A stretch of 64,000 nt of DNA from Rhodopseudomonas sp. BAL398 (lineage in GTDB: Bacteria > Pseudomonadota > Alphaproteobacteria > Rhizobiales > Xanthobacteraceae). The translations under genes were made by a program, and so were the position numbers. The notes beneath the pieces were generated by a model that worked only from the letters and a program-made list of their open reading frames with translations, was not told the origin of the DNA and searched no databases. This document shows, piece after piece, positions 17,299 through 25,880 of this stretch (positions are counted from its first letter, which is position 1; each line of letters opens with the position of its first letter). The DNA is taken from positions 5,317,001 to 5,381,000 of the forward strand of contig NZ_CP133111.1 of assembly GCF_033001325.1 (NCBI RefSeq), in the 5' to 3' direction.

Positions 17299-17586
17299 GC
17301 CGATCCCCAGCGCCAGCCCGGTGAGGGTCGTGACGATGGCGAAGGCGAGCGCGCAGGTGAGGGCGAAATCGGCCAGATGGAAGCCCCGGGCCTGCATCGT
17401 GTCGAGCACCGGCGTCACCCCGAACAGTGGCGATCTGGTCGCCAGAAACGCAAAGAGGAGCCCGAAGGCGGCGCCCATCGCGGTCTGGCTGGCAATCCGT
17501 GCCAGTCCAGTTAGAGCGGTGGCCTTCGCCGGCGGCTTCCTGGTCTTCGCCGGGGCGATCTTGGTGAGCGGTTTCTTCACGCGCAT
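17287..17586 (-). CDS. Small membrane protein
   Basis: Hypothetical protein of 99 residues with a basic N terminus rich in Lys/Ala/Pro (residues 1-25) and two predicted membrane helices (around TAMGAAFGLLFAFLA and FALTCALAFAIVTTLTGLALG). The start at 17586 is set by a GGGAGG site 8 bases upstream. Its last codons and TAG stop lie in the final unit of the 14-bp tandem array, so array length does not change the protein unless the last unit itself is altered. The downstream neighbour in the same direction, on its 5' side, is the alkyl sulfatase gene; function is unknown. Confidence 0.6.
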   Translation of the reverse strand: MRVKKPLTKIAPAKTRKPPAKATALTGLARIASQTAMGAAFGLLFAFLATRSPLFGVTPVLDTMQARGFHLADFALTCALAFAIVTTLTGLALGIGEDK

Positions 17587-17682
17587 CGCGGCTACCTCCC
17601 GATCAGGCGCCAACGCGGTTGACTGCGCCCGGTTCCTGCGGCGCGGCCGGGCTTGCCGATTTCGTGAAGTGATCGCGCCGGC

Positions 17683-19641
17683 TCAGCTCACCATCGTCCG
17701 CTTCGGCTCGACGATCTCGAACATCCGCGGGAATTCGTCCATCAGCCCCATCAGCTCGGCGAGCTTCATCGCATTGCCGGCGATCTTGATCTTGCCGGCC
17801 GCGACCGCCTCGGGAAACGAGGTCTGCTTGGCGATCACCTCGTCGAGCAAGCCGCGCGCCAGCGTGAAGCCGGCATCGGCGGCCTCGGCCTGGGCGCCCG
17901 CCAGATAGGTCAGGGCGCAATTCTCCAGCGTCAGCACGAAGCGCTCGTCGGTGTCGGTGAAATGCCAGTTCAGCACGATGGTCTTGCCCTCGGCCTTGGG
18001 GCCGTTGAGCCGCACCCCGAGCATGTCCCAGATCTGTTCGGTGCGTAGCGCCGCCAGCGTCTCGCGCGGCATCCCCGGGCGCGGCGGCAGCTGTGGCATG
18101 CCGTGGCGCAGCTCCTGGGCGCCGAACAGATAGGCGTTGCGCCAGGTCGCGCTCTCGGCCAGATAGCCGAGCTGCTCGAATGTGTCGGCGAGCAGCGCGC
18201 GGGCGGCCTGATTGTCCGGCTCGGCGAACACCAGATGGCTCAGCGCCTGGGCGATGAAGCGGAATTCGCCCTTGGCGAAATCGGCGCGGGCGCGGGCCAG
18301 CAGCGCCTCGGCGCCGCCCATATACTCGACATACTTCTTGCCGGCATCGACCGGCGGCAGGCAATCGAGATTGGCCGGATTGGCGTCGTACCAGCCGAGA
18401 TATTTCTGATAGATCGCCTTCACATTGTGGCGGATATGGCCGTAATAGCCGCGCGCATGCCAGGCGCCGTCGAGGCTCTTCGGCAGCCGGATGGTCTCGG
18501 CGATCTCGCTGGCGGTGAGGCCGTGATTCATCAGCCGCAGCGTCTGGTCGTGGGCGAATTTGTAAAGGTCGCGCTGCTGCCGGATCATGGTGTCGATCCG
18601 CTCCGTCCCCCATACCGGCCAGTGATGCTGGCCGCACATCGCCTCGGCCTTGCCGCCCCACAATTGCAGCGCCTCGCCGAGATATTTCGACCAGGCCAGC
18701 GCGTCGCGCACATCGGCGCCGCGGAACGGCAGCAGATTGTGAAAGTTGTGCGTGCAGTTTTCGGCGAGGTTGAGCAGTTTGTAGCGGGCGATGTAGAAAT
18801 GCATCTCCGCTGGCGCCTCCGAATTCGGCGCCATCTGAAATTCGAAATCGACGCCGTCGATCGTTCTGGTATCGCCGGTGGCCTTGATCAGGTCGCTCGG
18901 GCGCAGCAGCGCCACCGAGCCCGTCGCCATCGATTTGCCGAGCCCGCAATCGACCTGACCGCGCGGCCCCTTGGCCAGCAATGGGCCGAATTGATATTGC
19001 GCCCGCCGCAGCATCGCCGGACCGGCGATGATGTTTTCCGATACCGCATGTTCCATGAACAGGTCCGGCGCGATGATCGGCACCTCGCCATTCGCCAAGG
19101 CGGCGTCGTCGAGCACGCCGCGGGCGCCGCCCCAATGGTCGGTGTGGGTATGGGTGAAGATGACGGCCGCCACCGGCCGCGGTCCGCGATGCTGGCGATA
19201 CAGCTCCATCGCGGCGCGTGCGCCTTCGATCGAGGTCAGGGTATCGACCACGATCACGCCGCTGTCGCCCTCGATCAGCGTCATATTGGCGATGTCGAGC
19301 CCGCGCACCTGATAGACGCCCGGCACCACCTCGAACAGCCCGTGATTCATGTTGAGCCGCGACTGTCGCCACAGGCTTGGATCGACCGTCGGTGGCGCCG
19401 TCTCCTCGGCCAGAAAGCCGTAAGGCTCCAGGCTCCACACCGCGCGCCCTTGCGCGGTGGCGATGGCGGCGTGGTCGATGCTGCCGAGAAAGCCGCGCGC
19501 CGCCTCGTCGAAATCCCGCGTGTCGGAAAACGGCAATGCCTCGAGGGTCGCAGCGTGTTGCGCGATCACGGCGGCCGAGGCGTGTTTCGGTGTTGACGGA
19601 GCAATATCGTCGGGCATTTCGCCCTTGTCTGGCTGGACCAT
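17683..19641 (-). CDS. Alkyl sulfatase, SdsA1/BDS1-type metallo-beta-lactamase protein
   Basis: Class III alkyl sulfatase that releases sulfate from alkyl sulfates such as SDS, giving sulfur and carbon. The 652-residue protein starts at ATG 19641 after a GGGAGG site. The zinc-binding THTHTDHWGG signature lies near residue 165, then come FHNLLPFRGADVRDA and MCGQHHWPVWG, typical of this family. The last 130 residues are a sterol-carrier-like (SCP2) domain (ELMGLMDEFP region). No Sec signal peptide is obvious, so it may be cytoplasmic. It stands alone here and no regulator is next to it. Confidence 0.88.
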   Translation of the reverse strand: MVQPDKGEMPDDIAPSTPKHASAAVIAQHAATLEALPFSDTRDFDEAARGFLGSIDHAAIATAQGRAVWSLEPYGFLAEETAPPTVDPSLWRQSRLNMNHGLFEVVPGVYQVRGLDIANMTLIEGDSGVIVVDTLTSIEGARAAMELYRQHRGPRPVAAVIFTHTHTDHWGGARGVLDDAALANGEVPIIAPDLFMEHAVSENIIAGPAMLRRAQYQFGPLLAKGPRGQVDCGLGKSMATGSVALLRPSDLIKATGDTRTIDGVDFEFQMAPNSEAPAEMHFYIARYKLLNLAENCTHNFHNLLPFRGADVRDALAWSKYLGEALQLWGGKAEAMCGQHHWPVWGTERIDTMIRQQRDLYKFAHDQTLRLMNHGLTASEIAETIRLPKSLDGAWHARGYYGHIRHNVKAIYQKYLGWYDANPANLDCLPPVDAGKKYVEYMGGAEALLARARADFAKGEFRFIAQALSHLVFAEPDNQAARALLADTFEQLGYLAESATWRNAYLFGAQELRHGMPQLPPRPGMPRETLAALRTEQIWDMLGVRLNGPKAEGKTIVLNWHFTDTDERFVLTLENCALTYLAGAQAEAADAGFTLARGLLDEVIAKQTSFPEAVAAGKIKIAGNAMKLAELMGLMDEFPRMFEIVEPKRTMVS

Positions 19642-19897
19642 GTTTTTCCTCCCGCTTGTGCGCAGCGATTGTTGATAGCGAAACGCGCGGCTTCATCGGA
19701 CGCGCATCGACATCGCCGCTGCGATTGCCGGCATCTAGCAATAGAACCGCAACCATTGCTAGGGTGGCTCGGCCACAACGCCGGCAGCGGTTTCGGATCG
19801 CGGGTCGAAGGTATGACGCGGCCCCGGCTCGAAACATTTGCCGTTTCGGCCGCCGCATCGCTACCTGTGGTGTGTCTGGGGAAACACGGAGGCCGCC

Positions 19898-20377
19898 ATG
19901 ACCGGCAACGACAATGCGCGTCCCAACACCATGCCGTGGCCGCCGCTGGTGCTGATCGCGACGGCGTTGCTGGCGATTGCGCTTGGCCGGGTGCTTCCGC
20001 TGCCCGCATTGGAAGGAGCCTTGCCGGTCTCGATCGGCCTGGCCACGCTGCTCACCGGTATCGCGCTCGATCTATGGGCGATCCTGACCATGCGCCGCGC
20101 CCGGACCAACATCATGCCGCACCGCGCCCCCGATCGGCTGGTCACCTCGGGCCCGTTCCGCCACAGCCGCAACCCGATCTATCTGGCCAATACACTGCTG
20201 CTGATCGGGATCGGCCTGGCCTTCGGCAATGCCTGGTTCGTGCTCGGCGCCTTCGTCTCGGCCGCGATCGTCGACCGGCTGGCGATCCGCCGCGAGGAGC
20301 GCCATCTCGCCGCGAAATTCGGCGCGGATTGGACCGCCTATGCGGCGACCACGCCGCGCTGGCTGCTGGTCGCGTAG
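19898..20377 (+). CDS. Isoprenylcysteine carboxyl methyltransferase/phospholipid methyltransferase-like protein
   Basis: Small polytopic membrane protein of 159 residues. After an N-terminal soluble stretch there are about four hydrophobic segments. The family core GPFRHSRNPIYLAN and the C-terminal REERHLAAKFGADWTAY block identify the ICMT/PEMT group of membrane methyltransferases that use S-adenosylmethionine. The start at 19898 follows an ACGGAGG site. Bacterial members of this family methylate lipids or other membrane substrates; the substrate here is unknown. Confidence 0.8.
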   Translation: MTGNDNARPNTMPWPPLVLIATALLAIALGRVLPLPALEGALPVSIGLATLLTGIALDLWAILTMRRARTNIMPHRAPDRLVTSGPFRHSRNPIYLANTLLLIGIGLAFGNAWFVLGAFVSAAIVDRLAIRREERHLAAKFGADWTAYAATTPRWLLVA

Positions 20378-20537
20378 CAGCGGCTCTCGGTCACGTAGAA
20401 CTACGTGTCGAGATCGGTCTTGTCGTACCACGCTCGCGCCATGCTCCCGGAATCGTGTGGGGACCTATTCGGTTTTGATCAGTCGGGGAACGAAGTTGTT
20501 TGTTAGCCCTTGAACAGATTCATCATGAGGTGTCGCA

Positions 20538-20711
20538 ATGCCTGGTGACGAGCTCAATCTGTTCCAGATCGCGGTGCGCTGGCTGTTTGCGCTGGCGGTG
20601 GCGTCCTACGCATTAATGTGGGCATTCCGCCTGGCCCGCTATCTCGGCGGCATCGTCCCGGTGCGCCCCCGCGTCGTCAGCAAACACAAGAAGCGACCGC
20701 CGCTGCGCTGA
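20538..20711 (+). CDS. Small single-span membrane protein (57 residues)
   Basis: ATG at 20538 preceded by a GAGG site (20527 region) opens 57 codons ending in TGA at 20709. The protein has one strong membrane helix (WLFALAVASYALMWAF) and a basic C-terminal tail ending HKKRPPLR, as in many short inner-membrane proteins. No family is recognised. It lies between the methyltransferase gene and a convergent hypothetical gene. Confidence 0.5.
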   Translation: MPGDELNLFQIAVRWLFALAVASYALMWAFRLARYLGGIVPVRPRVVSKHKKRPPLR

Positions 20712-20759
20712 ACGACAGAACTGACGACGCGCCGCGATGCACTCGCCCGCCGCCCCGCG

Positions 20760-21215
20760 CTATTGCATCATGAACTTATAGGCCGCGATCGCCGCCACCA
20801 TGGCGGCGAAGATCAGCAGCGCCGGGACCGGGCGGCGGCCGCCGCTGTCGGGCGGGCGGGCGCCGCGCAATGCCGCCGGTCGGGGCATCGGCTTGGGCTT
20901 GGGTTTCTCCGGCGGCTTTTGAAACCGCACCACATTGTCCGGCGAACTCGGCTTGCGCGGCTCCGGCTCCGGCGCGTCGCCGGCGCCGCCCATCTCGCTG
21001 TAATAGGTCTGATAGATCTCCCGCACCGCGATCGCCTTGGAGTCGGTCTCGCTCATCTGGTCGAGCCGGCCGCGATAGGCGCTCAGCACGGTCTGGGCAT
21101 TTTCCGGCAGGTCGTCGAAACTGCCGAGCTTGGCCATCATCAGCCAGGTGGCGAAATCGGCCTCGGCCCGAGTGCGGGCCTTGCGGGCAATGCTGGTGCT
21201 GGAATTCGAGGCCAT
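20760..21215 (-). CDS. Conserved hypothetical protein with C-terminal membrane anchor
   Basis: Protein of 151 residues: an N-terminal soluble helical part (about residues 1-75), a long Pro/Lys/Arg linker (residues 80-125, including KPPEKPKPKPMPRP) and one membrane helix at the very C terminus (PALLIFAAMVAAIAAYKF). This is a tail-anchored arrangement facing the cytoplasm. No known domain is recognised. It is transcribed away from the 6S RNA locus. Confidence 0.6.
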   Translation of the reverse strand: MASNSSTSIARKARTRAEADFATWLMMAKLGSFDDLPENAQTVLSAYRGRLDQMSETDSKAIAVREIYQTYYSEMGGAGDAPEPEPRKPSSPDNVVRFQKPPEKPKPKPMPRPAALRGARPPDSGGRRPVPALLIFAAMVAAIAAYKFMMQ

Positions 21216-21384
21216 GGCGATCCGATTGATGTCGTCCAGATCGCCGCTGCTGGGCGATCGTCGATATGCCGCCTTGATAGCCGAAAACCCGCCGTCCGGT
21301 TAGGGATTCGTGCGCCGGCGACATATGCCCCCGCGCGGCACGGTTACCGCTGGCGCGGCGGCATCATCGTAGCTACATTGGCTC

Positions 21385-21546
21385 TGCGAAGCTGTGTCGC
21401 GCGTCAGGAGCCATACATCCCCGGGGCCTTATCGATCCTCACGGGAACTGTCCCTGGCCAGGTCCGTGGACTTGGCTACATGGTGCCCACCTACTTTCGT
21501 AGGGAACTCCGGGATCGAGCGCTCCAACGGCCATTGCGGCTTCGCA
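21385..21546 (+). ncRNA. ssrS: 6S RNA
   Basis: About 162 bases bounded by a closing stem, TGCGAAGC at 21385 and GCTTCGCA at 21539. Between the ends are the familiar features of alphaproteobacterial 6S RNA, including CCCTGGCCAGG, the GGTGCCCACCTACT block and an internal bubble flanked by GGGAAC and TAGGGAACTCCGGGAT. It lies just upstream of the 5-formyl-THF cyclo-ligase gene, the classical ssrS-ygfA neighbourhood. Product: an RNA mimicking an open promoter that sequesters the housekeeping sigma factor holoenzyme in stationary phase. The ends are approximate. Confidence 0.88.
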
Positions 21547-21637
21547 CTTTTCTCTTGCCGGCCGCTTGCCGGCCTTGCCGCCGGTTCCCCCGCCGCCGGC
21601 GGCTTTCGCGGCGGAGATCGGCGGACTATAAGCGCTG

Positions 21638-22222
21638 ATGTCCGAACTTGCCGAAACTCCAACGAAAACCGAGCTGCGCGCCGCCGCTTTGGTGCGGCGC
21701 GATGCGCTTGACCCCGCCCGGCGCGCCGACGCCGCCACCGCGCTGGCCGCGCGTGCGCTGCCTTGTCCGGTCGCCGGCATGGTGGTGTCCGGTTATGTGG
21801 CGATTCGCGGCGAACTCGACCCGCTGCCGCTATTGACGTCGCTGGCCGCCCGCGGCGCCCGTCTGGCGCTGCCGGCGGTGGCGGGGCGCGACCTGCCGCT
21901 GCAATTCCGCGCCTGGCGCCCGGGCGATCCGCTGGTCGCGGGCCAGCTCGGCACCAGTGAACCTGTGCCCGAGGCGCCCGAGATCAGCCCCGATATCCTG
22001 CTGGTGCCGCTTGCCGCCTTCGACCGGCTCGGCCACCGGATCGGCTATGGCGCCGGCCATTATGACCGCTCGATCGCCCAATTGCGCCAATCAAGGCCGG
22101 TGATCGCGATCGGCATCGCCTTTGCGATGCAGCAAATCCCGGCGGTGCCGGCCACCGCGCACGACGTCCGGCTGGATTATGTGCTAACGGAAGCCGATAC
22201 CTTCGATTTCCGGAGTTCCTGA
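21638..22222 (+). CDS. ygfA: 5-formyltetrahydrofolate cyclo-ligase
   Basis: Converts 5-formyl-THF to 5,10-methenyl-THF using ATP in one-carbon metabolism. The 194-residue protein has the N-terminal basic ATP-binding residues (TKTELRAAALVRRDA) and the C-terminal signature GYGAGHYDRSIAQL. Length fits the family. It is immediately downstream of 6S RNA, as in many proteobacteria, and ends 2 bases before the next gene, so co-transcription with both neighbours is likely. Confidence 0.9.
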   Translation: MSELAETPTKTELRAAALVRRDALDPARRADAATALAARALPCPVAGMVVSGYVAIRGELDPLPLLTSLAARGARLALPAVAGRDLPLQFRAWRPGDPLVAGQLGTSEPVPEAPEISPDILLVPLAAFDRLGHRIGYGAGHYDRSIAQLRQSRPVIAIGIAFAMQQIPAVPATAHDVRLDYVLTEADTFDFRSS

Positions 22223-22224
22223 TT

Positions 22225-23049
22225 TTGCGAATTTTGTTCATCGGCGACGTGGTCGGCAAGACCGGCCGCAACGCCATCGCCGCGCATCTGCCCGGTGCGA
22301 TCCGTGACTGGAAGCTCGATTGCGTGATCGTCAATGGCGAGAACGCCGCCGGCGGCTTCGGCATCACCGAGGCGATCTACAATGATTTCATCGATGCCGG
22401 GGTCGACGCGGTGACGCTCGGCAATCATGCCTGGAATCAAAAAGAGGCGATGGTGTTCATCGAACGCGCGCCGCGCCTGATCCGGCCGCTGAATTTCCCG
22501 CGCCATACGCCGGGCCGCGGCGCCGCGCTGCTCGACACCAAAAGCGGCGCCAAGGTGCTGGTGATCAACGCGATGGGCCGGGTGTTCATGGAGCCGTTGA
22601 ACGATCCGTTCAACGAGGTCGGCCGCGAGCTCGACGCCTGTCCGCTGATGGAAGCCGCCGACGCAATCGTGCTCGATTTCCACGGCGAGGCCTCGAGCGA
22701 AAAGCAGGGCATGGGCTTTTTCTGTGACGGTCGCGCCAGCCTGGTGGTCGGCACCCATACCCATGTGCCCACCGCCGACCATCAGATCCTGCCCGGCGGC
22801 ACCGGCTACATGACCGATGCCGGCATGACCGGCGATTATGATTCGGTGATCGGCATGCATAAGGACGAGCCGCTGCGCCGCTTCACCACCGGAATTCCCT
22901 CGGGCCGGTTCGAGCCGGCCACCGGCATCGCCACCATGAGCGGCGTCGCGGTCGAGACCGACGACAAGACCGGCCTCGCTCTGCGCATCGCCCCGGTCCG
23001 CATCGGCGGCCGCCTGGAGCCCGCGCTGCCGGCGTTCTGGCTGAGCTAA
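22225..23049 (+). CDS. YmdB-like metallophosphoesterase
   Basis: TIGR00282-type calcineurin-like phosphoesterase of 274 residues, related to Bacillus YmdB, which hydrolyses cyclic nucleotides and affects biofilm and sporulation decisions. Metal-site motifs are visible: GDVVGKTGR, NGENAAGG, LGNHAWNQKE and the histidine pair in GTHTHVPTAD. Translation starts with TTG at 22225, two bases after the preceding stop. Cytoplasmic. The context with folate cyclo-ligase is frequent in alphaproteobacteria; the physiological substrate in this group is not known. Confidence 0.87.
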   Translation: MRILFIGDVVGKTGRNAIAAHLPGAIRDWKLDCVIVNGENAAGGFGITEAIYNDFIDAGVDAVTLGNHAWNQKEAMVFIERAPRLIRPLNFPRHTPGRGAALLDTKSGAKVLVINAMGRVFMEPLNDPFNEVGRELDACPLMEAADAIVLDFHGEASSEKQGMGFFCDGRASLVVGTHTHVPTADHQILPGGTGYMTDAGMTGDYDSVIGMHKDEPLRRFTTGIPSGRFEPATGIATMSGVAVETDDKTGLALRIAPVRIGGRLEPALPAFWLS

Positions 23050-23082
23050 CGCATCTGTCAGGTGAGTAACCGGTCCGATCAA

Positions 23083-23187
23083 GTTAGCGGTCATTCCGGG
23101 GCGCGAGCCCGCAGGGCGAGCGAACCCGGAATCTTGCGGCAGCGCTCTGCCTTGCCGCGAGATTCCGGGTTCGAAATGCCCGCTAAC
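23083..23187. repeat. Palindromic repeat, family A (copy A2)
   Basis: Begins GTTAGCGG and ends CCGCTAAC, with TCATTCCGGGGCGCGAG and the inner GCGAACCCGGAATC/GATTCCGGGTTCG pair of copy A1. The right outer arm of A1 (CCCCGGAATGAC) is replaced. Confidence 0.8.
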
Positions 23188-23237
23188 TAATCGGCCGGGT
23201 CAACTCAGCTGCAAGATGCTCGATCGTTTTTGATGAG

Positions 23238-23325
23238 ATTGCGCAGCAATCCGGGTGAGGGGGGTGGCGTCACGAGAGGCCGTAACCCCTCACCCCGACC
23301 CTCTCCCCATGGGAAAGGGAGCGCG
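23238..23325. repeat. Palindromic repeat, family E (copy E2, inverted)
   Basis: Contains GCGCAGCAATCCGGGTGAGGGG and ends CCTCTCCCCATGGGAAAGG. Its reverse complement follows copy E1 at 8521 over most of the length, so the two are in opposite orientation. Written motifs are approximate at the ends. Confidence 0.75.
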
Positions 23326-23388
23326 CTTCCAATGCCGCTCGGCCTTCATTCCATCGAACGGTTCTGAAGCGAACCAGCGTCGCGTCGC

Positions 23389-24645
23389 CTAAGCCGCGCT
23401 GCGCACCGCCTGCCGCGCGCGGTACAGCAGCATCGCCGCGAAGGCGTCGAACAATTTGTTCATCTGCCGCGACCGGTAGGGAAGCTGCTCGTCGCTGTCC
23501 ATGTCGTGCACCACGGCGGTATTGCCAATTTCGAACACCACCAGATCGCCATTGGCATCCTGCGCGCAGTCGATGGTGAAGTAATCGAGCCCGATGCGGG
23601 TGATCAATTCGGTCAGCGGGGTGCGGTGACGCAGCGCGAAGCCGAAATCGAAAGTGTAGAAGAACGTTGCCTCTTCGAGCTGCTTGCTCGGGCTCTGCGC
23701 CATGCCGGCGGTGACGTACCACGCGTTCCATTGCTCGGAGATCGCCATGTGGCAGGCATAAGGCTGGCCGTCGATGACGACGAGCCGGTATTTGCGGAAC
23801 AGGCCGTCCTCGCTGGCGGTGTCGACGAAGCGCTGCACCACGAAATCGTCCTCGGCGCGCGCGGCGAGATAATCCGCCAAGGCCGCGCGATTGGCGATCC
23901 TGCAAAGCCCCTGGCCGGCGCGGGCGCCGCGCGGCCGGGCGGTGATCGGAAAATCCAGCCCGTCGGCGATCTCGGCGAGGGGATGTGTGCCCTGCGCCAC
24001 CGCGGCGAGCTCGGCGCGGGTAAGCGCGATCCGTGCCGGAACCTCGAGGCCGTCGATCCCGGCGAGCAGGACAGGGGTGGTGTCGCGGTCGAGCATGCGG
24101 ATCTTCGTCGGCCCATTCAACAGCGGCGCGGGCCAGATCGGTGCCAGCCGCGCGATCTCGGCCAAAGCGCCGCGGCTGTCCTCGACATTGGCGGCGATCA
24201 CGATGGTGACGTCGTGGGCCGGCAGCGGATCGGGCAGGGCGATCCCCGGCACCACATAGAGCGTGGTCAATTCGACGCCGGGCTGGTCGAGCAGGAATTC
24301 GATCGGGGTATTGTCGCCCATTGCGGTATCGGCGGCGAGCGCCAGCACCCGCAGCGCGCCGGCAGCGGCGCCGGTCCGGGACAGCGACCGGAACAGCTGA
24401 TGCACCGCCAGCACTTCGGTTTGGATCGCGTGGCCGGCCTGGCCTTCGCCGAGCAATTGAGTGACCAGCGCCAGATCGAGCCCGTCGCCCGGGGTGGCGA
24501 CGCCGCCATCGACCTTGGCCATCAGCTGCTGCCACAGCGGCATCAGGCTGACGCCGTCATACGCCATCCGGGTGATCGCCGAAAAGCCGATGCGGTCGAC
24601 CGGCTGCGGGGTGGGCTCGTTGCGCTGACGCGTCTGTGTTGGCAA
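23389..24645 (-). CDS. ATP-grasp domain protein
   Basis: Protein of 418 residues. An N-terminal region of about 190 residues carries no motif I recognise and includes a Rossmann-like strand pattern (VLALAADTAMGDNTPIEFLL). The C-terminal half resembles an ATP-grasp fold: FVVQRFVD, KYRLVVIDGQPYACHMA, and the magnesium-binding pattern with Asp in YFTIDC and Glu/Asn in VFEIGNTAVVHD. Such enzymes join a carboxylate to an amine or thiol. The substrate is unknown and the gene stands alone, so peptide or amino-acid ligase activity is only inferred. Confidence 0.65.
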   Translation of the reverse strand: MPTQTRQRNEPTPQPVDRIGFSAITRMAYDGVSLMPLWQQLMAKVDGGVATPGDGLDLALVTQLLGEGQAGHAIQTEVLAVHQLFRSLSRTGAAAGALRVLALAADTAMGDNTPIEFLLDQPGVELTTLYVVPGIALPDPLPAHDVTIVIAANVEDSRGALAEIARLAPIWPAPLLNGPTKIRMLDRDTTPVLLAGIDGLEVPARIALTRAELAAVAQGTHPLAEIADGLDFPITARPRGARAGQGLCRIANRAALADYLAARAEDDFVVQRFVDTASEDGLFRKYRLVVIDGQPYACHMAISEQWNAWYVTAGMAQSPSKQLEEATFFYTFDFGFALRHRTPLTELITRIGLDYFTIDCAQDANGDLVVFEIGNTAVVHDMDSDEQLPYRSRQMNKLFDAFAAMLLYRARQAVRSAA

Positions 24646-24937
24646 GGACTTGCTCCAAACTCGGCCGAATTAAATCCGTGACGGACATCGCGGCGGGCCG
24701 GGTGTGCGGGGCGATAAGCCATCGCCCGCAGCGCGGTGCCGATCGTCGCGGCGATCCGTTGGTTGCCAAAACCTAAACAGATTTGGTTAACGAATTCATT
24801 CCGGCCGGGCCCAGCCGGCAGCGGTGGCGGCAAAGCCATCCGCCGGAAGCGAGGGAAATCGCCGCCTTGGCCGTAATCCTGTCGTCACTCGACGCGTGGG
24901 CTGCCTGTCGGCTCGCCGTCCCAGCCGAAGGAGAACG

Positions 24938-25252
24938 ATGATGATGCGCATGTTTCTGACCGCTGCATTGCTCGCCGCCACGCCGGCGGCCGAGGGCGCC
25001 CCGCTGCTGGCGCCGCAGGCAATGCGGCCCGCCATCGCCGCCACCGTGCCGGTCGAGACCGTGGCCTGCGTCCGCGGCGGCTGGCGCGGGCCCGGACACT
25101 ATCCCGGCTGCGGCCCGGCGCGGCGCTACTACGGGCCGCGGCGCTATTACGGGGCGCCGTATTATTATGTCGGACCGCGCGTGATCGTGGCGGGGCCGGC
25201 CTACCGGCCGCCACGGCAGTGCTGGATCGCGGGCGCGTGGCGGCCGTGCTAA
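24938..25252 (+). CDS. Small secreted Gly/Tyr-rich protein
   Basis: Predicted exported protein of about 104 residues. A GAAGGAGAA site precedes three consecutive methionine codons starting at 24938. The signal peptide (MFLTAALLAATPAAEGA) is followed by a mature region with four cysteines and a Tyr/Gly/Arg-rich stretch (RYYGPRRYYGAPYYYVG). The gene ends 8 bases before the sigma factor region, so it may belong to that operon or be its target. Function unknown; similar short secreted proteins occur near sigma-factor genes in Rhizobiales. Confidence 0.6.
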   Translation: MMMRMFLTAALLAATPAAEGAPLLAPQAMRPAIAATVPVETVACVRGGWRGPGHYPGCGPARRYYGPRRYYGAPYYYVGPRVIVAGPAYRPPRQCWIAGAWRPC

Positions 25253-25316
25253 TCGGATCATGATCGGGGCGATCGCCAGCCGCGCCGGCCCGACGGCGCG
25301 GCGCGGGGAGGCGAAG

Positions 25317-25880
25317 GTGGCGCTGGAGGACGAGACCGACGAAGCGCTGATGGAAGCGGTCGCCGCGCGCCATCAGCAGGCGTTTCGGGTGTTGATGGTT
25401 CGCCATATGCCGCGCGCGATCCGGGTCGCGCAGCGGGTGGTGCGCAACCCGGCCGAGGCCGATGACATCGGCCAGGAGACGTTTCTGCGGATCTGGAGCA
25501 AGGCCGCCTCGTTCGATCCGCGGCTCGGGCGATTCACCACCTGGCTGTACCGCATCGTGCTCAATCTGGCCTTCGACCGCGGCCGCCGGCCGGCGCTGGC
25601 GCCGCTCGAGGACGCCGCCGAGATCCACGCCGCCGATCCGGCGCCGGACGATCAACTGATCGCCGATCAGCAACGCCGGGCGTTGGAACTGGCGATGACG
25701 CAATTGTCGGAGCGGCAGCGCGGCGCCATCGCGCTGTTTCATATGGAAGGGTTGAGCGGTGAGGAATCGGCCAAAGCCATGAATCTCAGCGCCAAGGCGT
25801 TCGAATCGCTGCTGGTGCGGGCGCGGACGACGCTGAAACAAAACGTCCAGAAAAATCAGGATAGCAGGAGGTCGCGATGA
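25317..25880 (+). CDS. ECF RNA polymerase sigma factor
   Basis: Group IV (extracytoplasmic-function) sigma factor of about 187 residues. Region 2 is seen in AEADDIGQETFLRIW and TWLYRIVLNLAFD, region 4 in LSERQRGAIALFHMEGLSGEESAKAM, the helix that reads the -35 element. GTG 25317 is preferred because a GGGGAGG site precedes it by 6 bases; ATG 25260 would add 19 residues. The next gene overlaps by 4 bases (ATGA) and encodes a single-span protein that looks like its anti-sigma partner. It should respond to an envelope or metal signal. Confidence 0.88.
   Translation: MALEDETDEALMEAVAARHQQAFRVLMVRHMPRAIRVAQRVVRNPAEADDIGQETFLRIWSKAASFDPRLGRFTTWLYRIVLNLAFDRGRRPALAPLEDAAEIHAADPAPDDQLIADQQRRALELAMTQLSERQRGAIALFHMEGLSGEESAKAMNLSAKAFESLLVRARTTLKQNVQKNQDSRRSR

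Noticed and set aside
17603-19858. Second long minus-strand frame overlapping the alkyl sulfatase (751 codons)
   Set aside because: It lies one frame off the sulfatase, is Arg/Gly/Ala-rich and matches no family; the sulfatase has motifs and a good start.
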